The notes: generated by a model from the letters alone, not told the origin. Positions 1 to 9,098 are shown, counted from the first letter of the stretch. The stretch: 22,335 nt of DNA from Paramacrobiotus richtersi (GCA_034698045.1 JAQGAU010000962.1:1-22335); one strand, 5' to 3'. Numbers and translations are program-made.

Positions 1-3
1 TTT

Positions 4-91
4 CCCGAACACTCTCGAACACCCTCGAACGCTCTCGAACGCCGGCAAATGTATCTCGAACACTCTCGAACACCCTCGAACGCTCTCGAAC
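4..91. repeat. Phased CTCGAAC short-repeat array
   Basis: Two almost identical 37-bp blocks (4-40 and 55-91) are separated by a 14-bp spacer. Each block holds four copies of CTCGAAC or CCCGAAC starting exactly 10 bp apart (4, 14, 24, 34 and 55, 65, 75, 85). The two blocks differ only at the second base of the first copy. The array may continue to the left of the window. No coding potential is apparent. Confidence 0.85.
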
Positions 92-299
92 TCGTGCGTG
101 ACGTGTTGTGAACTCGTGCATTAAAGCTGAAGCCAGCCCACAGATTTCTTGTGCATGAAGGGTTCCGTTAGGAACTGGTACCCCGCTGACCACCTACGTG
201 TACTGCAGTCTTGATAAATCGAGCACATAACTTTTTTTATAGGATGTTTACCATGTATGAGTCGTTAATGGTCTCCACTTTGTAAACATCAAACCGATT

Positions 300-1035
300 C
301 AGAACACCATGTGGCGTAAACGCACATTATGGAGGTGATTCAGAATTAAAAAATGAGCTGTGTCATTCGACCCGCAACCACATAATCCTGCCATTTTGGA
401 CAGAAATAACAGTCATACGCTTACTGCATTAAAAGCTCCTGCTCCAGCCTATTTCTGTCAGTGTGCCCTTAGCGTCATAATCCAGAGCCATTTGCTCTTA
501 CATCCCAACGGGATATGCCTACGCTTCCGCCTTGTTTGCTTTTCGCTATTTGTAGTCTGACTGAGTTGAATTTGTCAACATCCGGACGTTTTTGTCTAAC
601 TGCGATGACTACAATGTCCTTACGGGGACTAAGTCTTTCGACGGGTTGGATGATGCAATCTTTGTTAATATTTAGCGACACACAGCAAAATGTATTAAGG
701 GCTTTCGCGATACGCAGCACACATCAATGAAGCCATTGCAACGCTAACAGCGAAAGAACCTAAAAGACCGCAAGGTAATTTCAGAGACAAAAAGTGTGTT
801 ACGTTGCTGTTTCATTATCGAAGGGAAATACATACAATACCGTCATATTATACATAAGTGCAAATCACAAGCGAAACAGTTTTCTTAAGTCAGACAGGAA
901 ACATAAAGAACCTCGTTCTGAACTGGCGCTTTCTGCGGGATGAAAGTAGCGATGTTAGAGAGTTCCAGGCCGTATTCAGTTTCCTGCACACAATACAGTC
1001 GGCAAATTGCATAAAAATCTCCCGACGGCGTTAAA
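300..1035. repeat. Duplicated 3' flank of unit 1
   Basis: This stretch downstream of unit 1 (minus strand) is similar to about 7340-8150 downstream of unit 4. Shared landmarks include GTGATTCAGAATTAAAAAAT, CATAATCCTGCC, GGGACTAA and GCACACATCAATGAAG. Part of it also recurs inverted at about 14200-14540 after unit 6. The open frames inside it are short and not conserved between copies, so I read it as duplicated non-coding flank and 3' UTR. An insertion of about 80 bp (about 7386-7465) separates the two main copies. Confidence 0.7.
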
Positions 1036-2163
1036 TTACGCTGCTGCAATCTCCAGATGGCACTCCACCTTTTTGTACACTGCTCCTTCATTCTCAGATG
1101 TGCCACGTTGATTTATCGTTACGGGTCCTCGTTCAGGATCGCGTTCAGGGTCTGCCTTACGCAGCCATGTCACGGCCACGAAAATGACACCGAGCAGGAT
1201 GACCACACCGTTCACGCCATGGAGACCATGGATGCCCGCAAACAGCGTACGTGCTTGCCCCAAACCGCGGACCCAATCACTAGACTTGAGCTGCTGGAGT
1301 GCCTGCTCAAAATCTTGTTTTGCCTTTAGTACTTTGTCGCACGTTTCTTGCAGCGACGGTGGACAATCTTTGTGTAGCAATGCAAAATCCAACAGCAGCT
1401 GATCGAGATCGGCGAACCTTGAGATCAAGGCGTCCGCTTGTTTGGATTGACCTTTATAAGCTTCCACGGCGTGGGCGAGAAGCAGAGTGCCGATGACAAT
1501 TCCAGAAAGCAGAACAAAGCCTAGGTAGATGTTGGATCTGGCCAGTTGCCCTTTCGCAGACGCGATTGAGGAAGACGAGGCTGCAGCAAAACAGCTGAGT
1601 CCCACGCTCATGACAATAACTGATACGAATAGGTTTTCACCGTGGATACGTGTGAGGAGATGGTTATACGGCAACACCCATATTGCTAAAACGCAGAAGA
1701 AACGACGTTGAAAGAGTGGCTCTAATCGTTTTCCTTATCTGCTGCGTTTTGTAAATCGTAGAAGTATACAGGGGGTATCACGTTGCGCACAGAACAACTT
1801 GTACAATGTACATAACTATACAGCGCTTCAGTTACCCGATTACGACAGGGCTCTACACTGAGAATGCGCAGCAAAAGCAAACTTCTTACGGAAGTAAGCT
1901 CCATCCAGACGACTGGATAACTACAGAGACGTTCGCAAACGTAATTCCCGCTGTATACTGCGCAACCATTCTAAAGAAATATATGGCCGAAGGATGTATG
2001 GCCCACGTACGAAAGAGCATGAACTTGCTCGTTATGGAGTATACAGCGGGAAGTCATGAGAAAATTTGTACTTGCCTGCTTGGGTCAAAATCGCAGTTGT
2101 TGCTCCAGTGACAATAGAAAAAACTGCTAGGAGGTTCATTCCGGACACAAGTGCTCGCGACAT
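1036..2163 (-). CDS. Four-pass membrane protein, unit 1 (two exons)
   Basis: Exon 1 is 2163-2076 (ATG at 2163, 29 codons plus 1 nt). Exon 2 is 1685-1036 (stop at 1038-1036). The joined protein is about 245 residues. Predicted membrane segments lie at about 9-35 (spanning the splice), 48-66, 81-103 and 188-204. A polar loop of about 80 residues between segments 3 and 4 carries two cysteines (KDCPP at 137, C145) and ends in HGLHGVNG. The charged tail ends YKKVECHLEIAAA. The 390-nt intron begins GCAAGT and ends TTTTAG; the GT four bases downstream would put a stop soon after the junction. The second exon alone has no ATG near its start, so an upstream exon is needed. Topology resembles tetraspan proteins in general (short termini, large last loop), but I recognise no family and infer no function. 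Confidence 0.72.
1686..2075 (-). other. GC-AG intron of unit 1
   Basis: The donor reads CAG|GCAAGTAC (G at 2075, C at 2074) and the acceptor TTTTAG ends at 1686. The intron is about 170-190 nt longer than in the paralogues because of the MITE-like insertion at 1767-1955. A 14-bp inverted repeat, TTCCCGCTGTATAC, occurs at 1945-1958 and as its complement at 2039-2052. Confidence 0.65.
1767..1955. mobile_element. 189-bp MITE-like element, TA-flanked
   Basis: The left end TACAGGGGGTATCACGTT and the reverse complement of the right end, TACAGCGGGAATTACGTT, match at 15 of 18 positions. TA flanks both sides (1765-1766 and 1956-1957), as expected for Tc1/mariner-type target duplication. The paralogous intron of unit 4 reads straight through this point (about 8850-8885) without the insert. 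No transposase is encoded, so this is a non-autonomous insertion. The same terminal sequence forms the hairpin at 14634-14680. Confidence 0.65.
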
Positions 2164-2172
2164 GACCGGTTC

Positions 2173-2187
2173 GGTCTAATGGAAACG
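2173..2187 (-). promoter_or_regulatory. Conserved 5'-leader motif of the family
   Basis: The sense sequence CGTTTCCATTAGACC lies about 10-25 nt before the unit 1 ATG. It recurs before unit 4 (9123-9109) and in close variants before units 2, 5 and 6. Conservation in non-coding sequence may reflect recent duplication or a leader function; the sequence alone does not separate these. Confidence 0.45.
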
Positions 2188-2360
2188 TCAGGTAATCGAA
2201 GGAAACCAAGTGTGAAATTATCGGTATGTTAGGAATCAAATTATCGGTACTGCTACAAGACTTACATGAAAGGTTCGCAGTTTTGTACCGTTGATCTAGT
2301 TTTTGTAAATCGTTAGTGCGGTCCGTGCTCGCGACAAATTTCAAAATACTCTGTGGTGTG

Positions 2361-2390
2361 GAAAATCGATTGTCGATCGGTAACCTGGGT
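2361..2390 (-). promoter_or_regulatory. Conserved ATCGAT-containing upstream block
   Basis: A 30-bp block containing CCGATCGACAATCGATTTTC (sense) lies about 200 bp upstream of the unit 1 ATG. Versions sit at comparable distance in all six units: 5628-5657, 6749-6778, 9286-9314, 11660-11682 and 13039-13068 (plus strand). ATCGAT is the core of the DRE element known from arthropod promoters. A core-promoter or enhancer role is inference. Confidence 0.5.
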
Positions 2391-2555
2391 TTTGCCTCTC
2401 CACTGTGATGCTTATTACTGCACCTGCCTCAGTCATGCACGGGTAATATTCATGAACATCGATAGTGTCTATTTATGTGTACACTTTGATAGCGCCTAGG
2501 TACGTACATTTACAAGTAAGATAACGAAACCCGCAGAGCACACCTGCAAATTATC

Positions 2556-2580
2556 AACAACAAGGCTTCCATTGGCTGCT
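2556..2580 (-). promoter_or_regulatory. Conserved CCAAT-type upstream block
   Basis: The sense sequence AGCAGCCAATGGAAGC, followed by CTTGTTGTT, lies about 400 bp upstream of the unit 1 ATG. Matching blocks occur upstream of units 4 (9497-9520), 5 (11841-11864) and 6 (12851-12877, plus strand). The CCAAT pentamer is kept in units 1, 5 and 6 and is CCAAA in unit 4. It could be a CCAAT box or simply copied flank. Confidence 0.45.
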
Positions 2581-2693
2581 GACTGCTGTACAATCATGAC
2601 CGAAAGAAATATCTACCCCAACACACATGTGCGGGAGTCAGGCTTCGGTAACCGGATTATCTGGTTATGAGTCACTATCGCCATCGCTACGCC

Positions 2694-2755
2694 TAATGTA
2701 ATCGCCATGTAATCGCCATGTAATCGCCAATGTAATCGCTAATGTAATCGCCAAA
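2694..2755. repeat. 11-12 bp minisatellite (ATGTAATCGCC)
   Basis: About five head-to-tail copies of an 11-12 bp unit, consensus ATGTAATCGCC with one extra A in some copies, lie between unit 1's upstream block and the downstream intergenic region. This is a simple slippage-type tandem repeat. Confidence 0.8.
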
Positions 2756-2759
2756 AACT

Positions 2760-4270
2760 TCTAAACATGTATTTTTGGCAGTACCGTATTCACAACTTCG
2801 GTACTGTACGTTCAGTTTCGGTCGAAAAGAATCACTGTCTTATGGACCACCACAACGCACGGACATTTTTCAGTGTTAACCGAGATCACGGTTGCAGGTT
2901 CAACTAGAACTTTTTTACCAAAAGCAATTTCATAAAAGGAAAGTAGGTACTGGGTACTTCGTCGTAATGTAATGGTGTAATTCTTCCACTGGAGGACTGC
3001 GAAAGGATCAATTGCTGTGACAGGCAGGCACATTCTTTGTTTGCTAAAACGCCAAAAAATCGGCTTCCAAATTGTGAAGCCTAACCGTCTTGGTAAATGG
3101 TAACTATGGTAAGCCGAGACTGAAGGAAAAAGCGTATTACGCCTGGTTTACATTCGGAAACTATTGTACGTTGTCCGTGCCACGTTCCTTTTGTTACATA
3201 CTTCCTGTGCTCTGATTATGAGTAAAAAAACGCATACCAACACCCTAAACAAGTGGTACGTACCGGTTGTTTCCGTTTTTATTTGTTTACCCTAGCATAT
3301 AAAGGATACCTGCAGCCGTATCCAGAACCCTAGACGTAGTACTACTGTCAGTTTGTGGTAAAGCCTCTCTGACTCCGAACATTCATCTCTTTGCAGCATC
3401 TTACTGCATTGGTTCGAATTAAGTAGTATGTACCGGTTGTTTCCGTTTTTATTTGTAGCAGATTAATGTGGTATACGTTTCCTCATCTCAAATTATTTTG
3501 TGCTATGTAGTACTGTCCTGCATACACTGACAAGCAGGGCCACAAAACATGTGCTGGTAAAGCACAAAATGTGCTCGTATTAAAGGACTTGTGTTCGTAT
3601 AGATCGCAAGATGTGCTCAAAAGTTACCAATACAAAAGTTGCCCCCCTTTACTTCAGCTAAAACCGAGTCTTAAGTAATATTTTGTGCACACAATTCATA
3701 AATTTTGGTGTCCAGAAACGATAAAAACGCTCAGTTTTGCATGTATTTCCGTAGTTTTACCGGGAAATCGTTCGTTGGCTTCGCGCTTCGCGCGAAAGGT
3801 TACGTTTTCTTAGTTTCGGAAGCGCATAAACGCTAGTGTTTACATCACATACAAAAGCAAAATAAATAGTCGTCCCTTTAAAATTTGGAACTGTGCTGAT
3901 ATAGATTTTAAAGATTTGTGGCTCTGCAGTGACAAGTGAGGTATGATTCGATAGACTTGTTGACTTTCCTTTTTTAGCCGAATGTTGACCTCTTCCGCCA
4001 TCGGCATGGACTGCAAACCAAAAAGGTATATGTTGAACAGGTTTAAAAAGTCCAAGGTTCCCCAGCTCATGGTCAGCCCTGTAGATCGGTTGGTTATAAC
4101 TCAACATTTGAAAAACGGCCGCTAAAATAGCCATACGGGAAATGGTACGCCCCTATGCATGACGGTATTTCAGTAACGCTGGCATTTATGGATGGCATTC
4201 AGTTGCGGGAAATAGCGGTTATATGCTTGAAATTCAGGACTTGAATTATACGTGCATGGCTTTGTGGATG
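2760..4270. other. Intergenic spacer between units 1 and 2
   Basis: I recognise no gene here. The longest open frame (4134-3757, minus, 125 codons) overlaps another minus frame, matches no family I know and has no paralogue in the other units. The only structured element is the 36-bp direct repeat at 3251 and 3421. A TATAAAG string at about 3299 and a GGTTCGAATT string at 3411 are isolated and not backed by other signals. Confidence 0.5.
3251..3456. repeat. 36-bp direct repeat, copies 170 bp apart
   Basis: Copies at 3251-3286 and 3421-3456 differ at only two positions and share an exact 27-bp core beginning GTACCGGTTGTTTCCG. The sequence between them is not repeated. They could be the two ends of a small degenerate element, or a dispersed repeat present twice. 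No LTR or terminal inverted repeat signature is evident. Confidence 0.7.
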
Positions 4271-4691
4271 AAAACCAATGCTCCAGCCTAGCCCGTTTGA
4301 TTGTATTCTCCTGTGCCATGTGCATCATAATCCTAACCCAATTGTCCTCCCATCAGAGCGGGCTTTGTATGCGCCTTTTTATATACTTTCGTCTTTTTTG
4401 CTTTCTGGTAATCATTACCACATTCAGCTGAAACTGTCAACATCAGCTTAGAGAGGAATCGATGACATTCTTATCTATGTACCAAAACACATGTTAGTGA
4501 ATTGTAGAATATCAAACAGGACAAAACGTTAAGAACCGCAAAGCGATTCTAGAAAAGTGTGTCAGGTGCTTTGTCGTACCATTAGTGCGCAACAGTGTCA
4601 TATCTATAGTTAATTCAGCTTAATTGTGCCATACATGTATAGGTCACACGCAGAAACAGTTCTGTTAAGCATATTATGCCCAAACATTTTG

Positions 4692-5445
4692 CTAAATATT
4701 CAAACGCTGTGACCAGGTGACAACGGCGTAAATGGTATACAACAGTATGACCATACCGTTAACACCATGGAGGACATGGAGCCAGGTCCAGAGCATACAA
4801 GCGTGTGCTTGATCGCGTGGCTTCGATTGATGGTAAATTTGCTCAAACCCTTCGTGAATGGGGGATGCCTGGTGTTGTAACTGCAGACTATCGTTTTCCA
4901 ACATTGCGAGCTTGATGACGTGCTGCTCTGCAAACTCTTGCATGCAGCCACCCAGCTTTCTTCCCTGGCTGTACGTTACAGTGGCGTGGACCACAAGCAG
5001 AATTCCAGTAGCGATTCCAAGAAGCGTAATAATGCCGACAAAAACTTTATTCTGGGGAAGCCGGCCTTTCTTGAAGAAGTTAGCGCGAGAGATGCTGATG
5101 ATGCTGAGCGATACGGTTAGGTTACCCGCATGCGTAGGCATAAGCAGAGGAAAGGGGAGCAGCCACAGAGCTAAAATGGGGAAGTTATAGTGGCTGTAAT
5201 CGGTTTCTGTTTTATATAATATGACATACTGTAAAGTCACCTATGCTTTGTCAAACATTCCTAAAGAAACACATGACCAAAGCATATTTTATTGTACAGG
5301 AACACATGATCACGTTAAAGTGAACTTTTTGTTCTGGAGAAAAAAAGGTAATTAAGCAATTGTGCATGCGCAGGTACTTGCCTGTAACGGCCAATATCGC
5401 AGTTGTCACTCCAATGTTACTTGTAAAATTTCCCAGAAAGGCCAT
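4692..5445 (-). CDS. Four-pass membrane protein, unit 2 (two exons)
   Basis: Exon 1 is 5445-5382 (21 codons plus 1 nt) and exon 2 is 5170-4692, giving about 180 residues. The intron (211 nt) has donor ACAG|GCAAGTAC and acceptor TTTTAG. The ATG matches the internal methionine (residue 9) of the other units because about 24 nt of the first exon are missing. Four membrane segments and the loop ending in LHGVNG are kept. The cysteine pair of units 1, 4 and 6 is not at the same place: cysteines lie at GGCM near the loop start and HACML just before segment 4. The protein stops after VTWSQRLNI and lacks the charged YKK..ECH..I tail. It is a diverged but apparently intact paralogue of unknown function. 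Confidence 0.62.
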
Positions 5446-5689
5446 TCCTTCGGCCTAATGGAAACGGACCAGATAAGCGAACAAAAATAATGTGAAATTC
5501 TGTGTGCAAATAAAATTACCAGCACTCCTCGACGACTTTCTGGGAACCTTGCAGTATGGAATTTATAAGTCGTTGGCGCGGTTCGTTTCTGTGTCTAACG
5601 GCAAAACCGTATGACTCCTGTGCTGTAGGAAATCGATTGTTGATCGGTAATCTGGGTGTCGAGTATAACAATATTTACTACCTTTATCC

Positions 5690-6022
5690 CGTGGTATACA
5701 AGCAATCCAGGGTCTAATGCAGATCCCTACGGTCTACCGCTTGTATATATATAAGCATGAACTGCTCAAAACACGCCCCCAGAGTACCGACTACCCAAAC
5801 GAAACTCTCGTGTAGGATTTCTGCGAGCTGTTCTACAGTGAACGCACAAGAGAACTATACTCGTATTTCACTAACAAAGTTACAGCATCTATCCGGAATT
5901 GTGGACCTACCACCACATAGTTATTAGGCATGTTTCGGTATGCACGAGAACTGATCTCTGCTTAAGTAGTGATGTTCCCTGGTGTCTGCGGTCTTACGTG
6001 GCCGATAATTTCAGATTATGGT
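5690..6022. other. Spacer between units 2 and 3
   Basis: This holds the far upstream flank of unit 2 and the point where unit 3 breaks off (about 6023). I see no gene, no tRNA-like segment and no clear repeat. Confidence 0.4.
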
Positions 6023-6529
6023 GTTAGAAGACCAAAATCAGGCCAATGATAATTCCCGAAATTAGAACAAAGCCGATGAAGATGTTATGGGCCAGCAAGC
6101 CTTTAATCCAAGTGAAAAAGCGAGAATAGCTTCCAGTACAACAGCTCACTCACATGTTCATGGCGGTCACCGATACGCAAACATTCTCAATGTGGATGGT
6201 CGTGAGAGTACTGTATGGCAACAGCCATACTGCTGAAAGGCGAAAGTTATGTCTAAATTTATACATATACTTTAGTAATGTTATATGACTGGCTCTAATC
6301 GTTTGTCTTACAATGTTGCACTTTCTAAATCGCATAAGCGTCTGTTGCGCAAATATTCTAATGAATTAAGTAATGAAAGTACATATGATGCTGGTACGAA
6401 AGGACCTGTTTCTAAAGGCCACCGGGAAATTTTGTACTTGCTTGCAAGGGCCAAAATCGTAGTTATTCCCCCAATGAAAATAGTAAGACTCCTTAGGATG
6501 GTCATTCCGTGGACTCGAGCCGACAGCAT
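6023..6529 (-). pseudogene. Four-pass membrane protein, unit 3, truncated
   Basis: Exon 1 (6529-6442, 88 nt) is well preserved and splices in frame via GCAA|GCAAGTAC to an acceptor TTTCAG before 6232. Exon 2 reads WLLPYSTLTTIHIEN, then meets TGA at 6152-6150 where relatives have GGA (unit 5). The same frame continues with recognisable segment 3 (HNIFIGFVLISGIIIG) to about 6023, where homology ends. The large loop, the fourth membrane segment and the tail are absent. The best reading is a truncated pseudogene. A short two-segment product of about 56 residues could still be made up to the TGA. Confidence 0.7.
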
Positions 6530-6779
6530 GATTGGCTCACCTTGTCAGTGTAATTGGTTAATCAAGCAGTGTAATATAGATTGACCAGGTAATCAACTAA
6601 GCAAAAGACTAAGTTATTCGCGGAAATATAGGAGCGGATACTGTTCCAAGACTAACGGGAAAAAAGCTTGGAAGCGTTGTGGCACATCGTTTAAATGTGG
6701 TTCGCGCTTTCGCCCAAACGACAAAATACTCAAAGGATCTGGGTGGTGGAGAATTAATTGGCGATCGTTAACCTGGGTC

Positions 6780-7330
6780 CCGACGATAATCTTGCACAAC
6801 TACAGCACAATCTAATCCAACAGCACAAGTAGAAAGTCGGGAAACTACACCCCTAACACAGTCATACTACATATCAACAGGAAACCACAACAAGCCAGAT
6901 GACTGCGCGACATTTAAGACAAAAAGACGGTGCCTTGCGCAGCATTCAACCGGGCGCAAAAAAAATATCGAATGAAAAATCCCAGATTTGAATGGATAAT
7001 CTAATATGCTGTAGAAGTACGGCAAATTCCAGAAGCAATTCTGCCGAACCGATGGTAAATCGAATTTACGATTGGTTGAGTTTTAGAAGTCAAATGTACA
7101 TATCAGACCATGTAGAAACCGAAACAAGCAGTGGTTGGCACTGCTTGCATATTTTTCAACTTGCTTTCCTTGAACTCACTTCAGATTTACGCCAGGCTAA
7201 GCAAGATCGCAAAATATTCAAGACAACAACTACCTGTTCAGAAAACTTCTTCAGTACACCCAAGCTTTCCTGTAAGTTGGTAAACATGCCGGTCGAGTAG
7301 CAACACTAAGCCAGGCTAAAAACTAAATCG
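6780..7330. other. Spacer between units 3 and 4
   Basis: There is no recognisable gene. A 102-codon plus-strand frame (6992-7300) has no features I recognise and no copy in the sister spacers. Duplicated 3' flank of unit 4 begins at about 7340. Confidence 0.4.
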
Positions 7331-7339
7331 GTACGAATA

Positions 7340-8150
7340 AGAATGTGGCGTAATCGCCCATTATATTGGTGATTCAGAATTAAAAAATAACTGACTACTA
7401 AATCAATGCCTGCGAGCCACTTTAATTGTGATCTTATTACAAGTAGGCTGGTACACAGAGCTGTGGCATTACTGTACCTGTGCCATTCGACTTGTAACCC
7501 CATAATCCTGCCGCTTTCGGCGGAGTTATATGTTCGCTGGATACAAGCTACTGCTCCAGCCCAGTCTATTTCTGTTCGTGTGCCTTATGCGGCATAACCA
7601 GACCCTGTTGTCGTTCCATCACAACGGGATATGCTTGCGCTTCCGCTTTTTTTTGCTTTTCGAAAATTATAGCCGGACTGACAATTGTGAGCACAAGTTG
7701 TCAACATCCTGATGTTGTTGTCTAATGGAGATGACAAAAACGCCCTAACGGGGACTAAAATCATTCGATGATCTCTAGGACGAGTTGGTGATGTAATTTT
7801 GTCATGTAATAGTTTTCACCACACACAGCAGAATGTGAGTATTGGGGGTTTTACGGTATGCGGCACACATCAATGAAGACATTAGAATGCCAATGGGGAA
7901 AGAACGGCAACGTGTAGCGTTATATCATTCCATAAAGAAGGGAAGCACAATGCCGCCATATTAAATACCTACAAGTCACAAGCGGAAACAGTTTTATTAA
8001 GATACACACGAGAAATAAAACACCTGGAGCCTCGTTCTAAATTGGCGCTTTCTACCGGGAGAGAAGCAGCGATGTTGGAGCGAAGCAGCAGTTCCAGGTC
8101 GTATTCAGTTTCATGCAAAATCGGCAAAAAAATATGGCAACGGCATTACG
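7340..8150. repeat. Duplicated 3' flank of unit 4
   Basis: This is the counterpart of 300-1035 downstream of unit 1, colinear over about 700 bp with small indels plus an extra segment of about 80 bp near 7386-7465. It carries the AATAAA signal for unit 4 (7998-7993, minus). It shows that duplication of the unit included several hundred bases of downstream DNA. Confidence 0.7.
7993..7998 (-). terminator. Candidate polyadenylation signal of unit 4
   Basis: AATAAA in the sense direction lies about 150 nt after the unit 4 stop codon. The surrounding block (TTAANNAAACTGTTT) is conserved downstream of units 1 and 2, but the AATAAA hexamer itself is not. Confidence 0.4.
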
Positions 8151-9098
8151 TTACGCTGCTACAATTTCCACATGACACTCCACCTTTTTGTACACTTCCT
8201 CTGTCCGAGACACGTCATTCTCAGCTGTGTCATGTTGACTTTTCGCTACCGGTCCTCGTTCAAGGTCACGTTCAGGATCTGCCTTACGAAACCATGTCAC
8301 GACCGCAAAAATAATAGTAAGCAGGATGACCAACCGTTGGCGCCATGGAGACCGTGGATAACCGTCAGCAGCGTCCGTGTTTGTCCCAGACCGCGTACAA
8401 AACTGCTAGACTTCAGCTGCTGGATCTCCTGCTCAAACTCTTGTGTTTCTTTGAGTAGTTCGTTGCATTTTTCTGGCTGGGACGGTGGACAATCTTTTTG
8501 ACACAATGCGAGATCCAACACCAGCTGATCGAGACCTGGGAAGTTTGGCATAAAGCTTTCCAGTTCTTTGGACTGATCTTTGTATGCTTCGCTAGCGTGG
8601 TAGGGGAGAACAGTGCCGACGATAATTCCAAAAAGTAGAAAAAACCCGAGAAAGATGTTGGCCTTGCCCGGCTGGACTTTCATAAGCGCAGCAGAAAAAC
8701 AGATCAGGCCTGTGATCATGACACCAACCGATACCCATATGTTCTCAATGTGGATGCGCGTCAGGAGATCGTACGGCGGCAGCCGTGTACCTACAACACG
8801 GAAGCGACGTTAAAAGAATGGATCTACTCGTTTTCCTTATTTGTTGCCTTTTTTTAAATTGTATACGTATATTCTGAGCAACCATTGTAAAGAAATATAT
8901 AGCCGAAGGACATATCACTCAGGTACGAAAGAACTTGTTAAACTGAACTTCTTCGTTACGGAGAGAGGCAGATTTAGACTCATTTAGTTATCAGGAAATT
9001 TTGTACTTGCTTGCATAAGTCAAAATCCCTGTTATTCCTCCATCGAAAACAGTAAGAATGCCTAGAACCTCCATTGCGCGCTTAACTGCCTGCAACAT
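8151..9098 (-). pseudogene. Four-pass membrane protein, unit 4, one frameshift
   Basis: Exon 1 is 9098-9011 (29 codons plus 1 nt). Exon 2 is 8790-8151. The intron (220 nt) has donor GCAA|GCAAGTAC and acceptor TTGTAG. Segments 1-3, the loop with KDCPP...KC, and GLHGANG read in one frame, as in units 1 and 6. At about 8331-8335 one base is missing relative to unit 1 (GGT-TGGTC against GGTGTGGTC). Membrane segment 4 and the tail (EVYKKVECHVEIVAA) therefore continue in another frame to a stop at 8153-8151. Apart from this deletion it looks healthy, so it is either a young pseudogene or an assembly or sequencing error in an intact gene of about 242 residues. Confidence 0.68.

Noticed and set aside
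4-91. Heat-shock element or CRISPR array
   Set aside because: GAA triplets are 10 bp apart in one orientation, not alternating 5-bp units, and the units are far too short with no unique spacers for CRISPR.
1036-1677. Reading the long second exon of unit 1 as an intronless gene starting at GTG 1677
   Set aside because: GTG is not a usual animal start. Family comparison shows an acceptor at 1686 and a conserved upstream ATG exon that joins in frame.
2066-2071. Canonical GT donor four bases downstream of the GC donor
   Set aside because: It changes the phase. In unit 1 a stop follows almost at once, and in unit 5 the product loses its hydrophobic character.
1806-2111. 101-codon plus-strand open frame
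   Set aside because: It lies across the unit 1 intron, the MITE-like insert and the antisense of exon 1, and has no counterpart in sister units.
3299-3305. TATA box with downstream initiator-like TCAGT
   Set aside because: TATAAAG is isolated, spacing to TCAGT is about 50 bp, and no gene follows.
3411-3420. tRNA B-box-like GGTTCGAATT
   Set aside because: No acceptor stem, A box or anticodon arm can be formed around it.
3757-4134. 125-codon minus-strand open frame
   Set aside because: No recognisable domain, overlaps another minus frame, no splice or promoter support, and no paralogue in the other spacers. Chance length is plausible in a spacer of this size.
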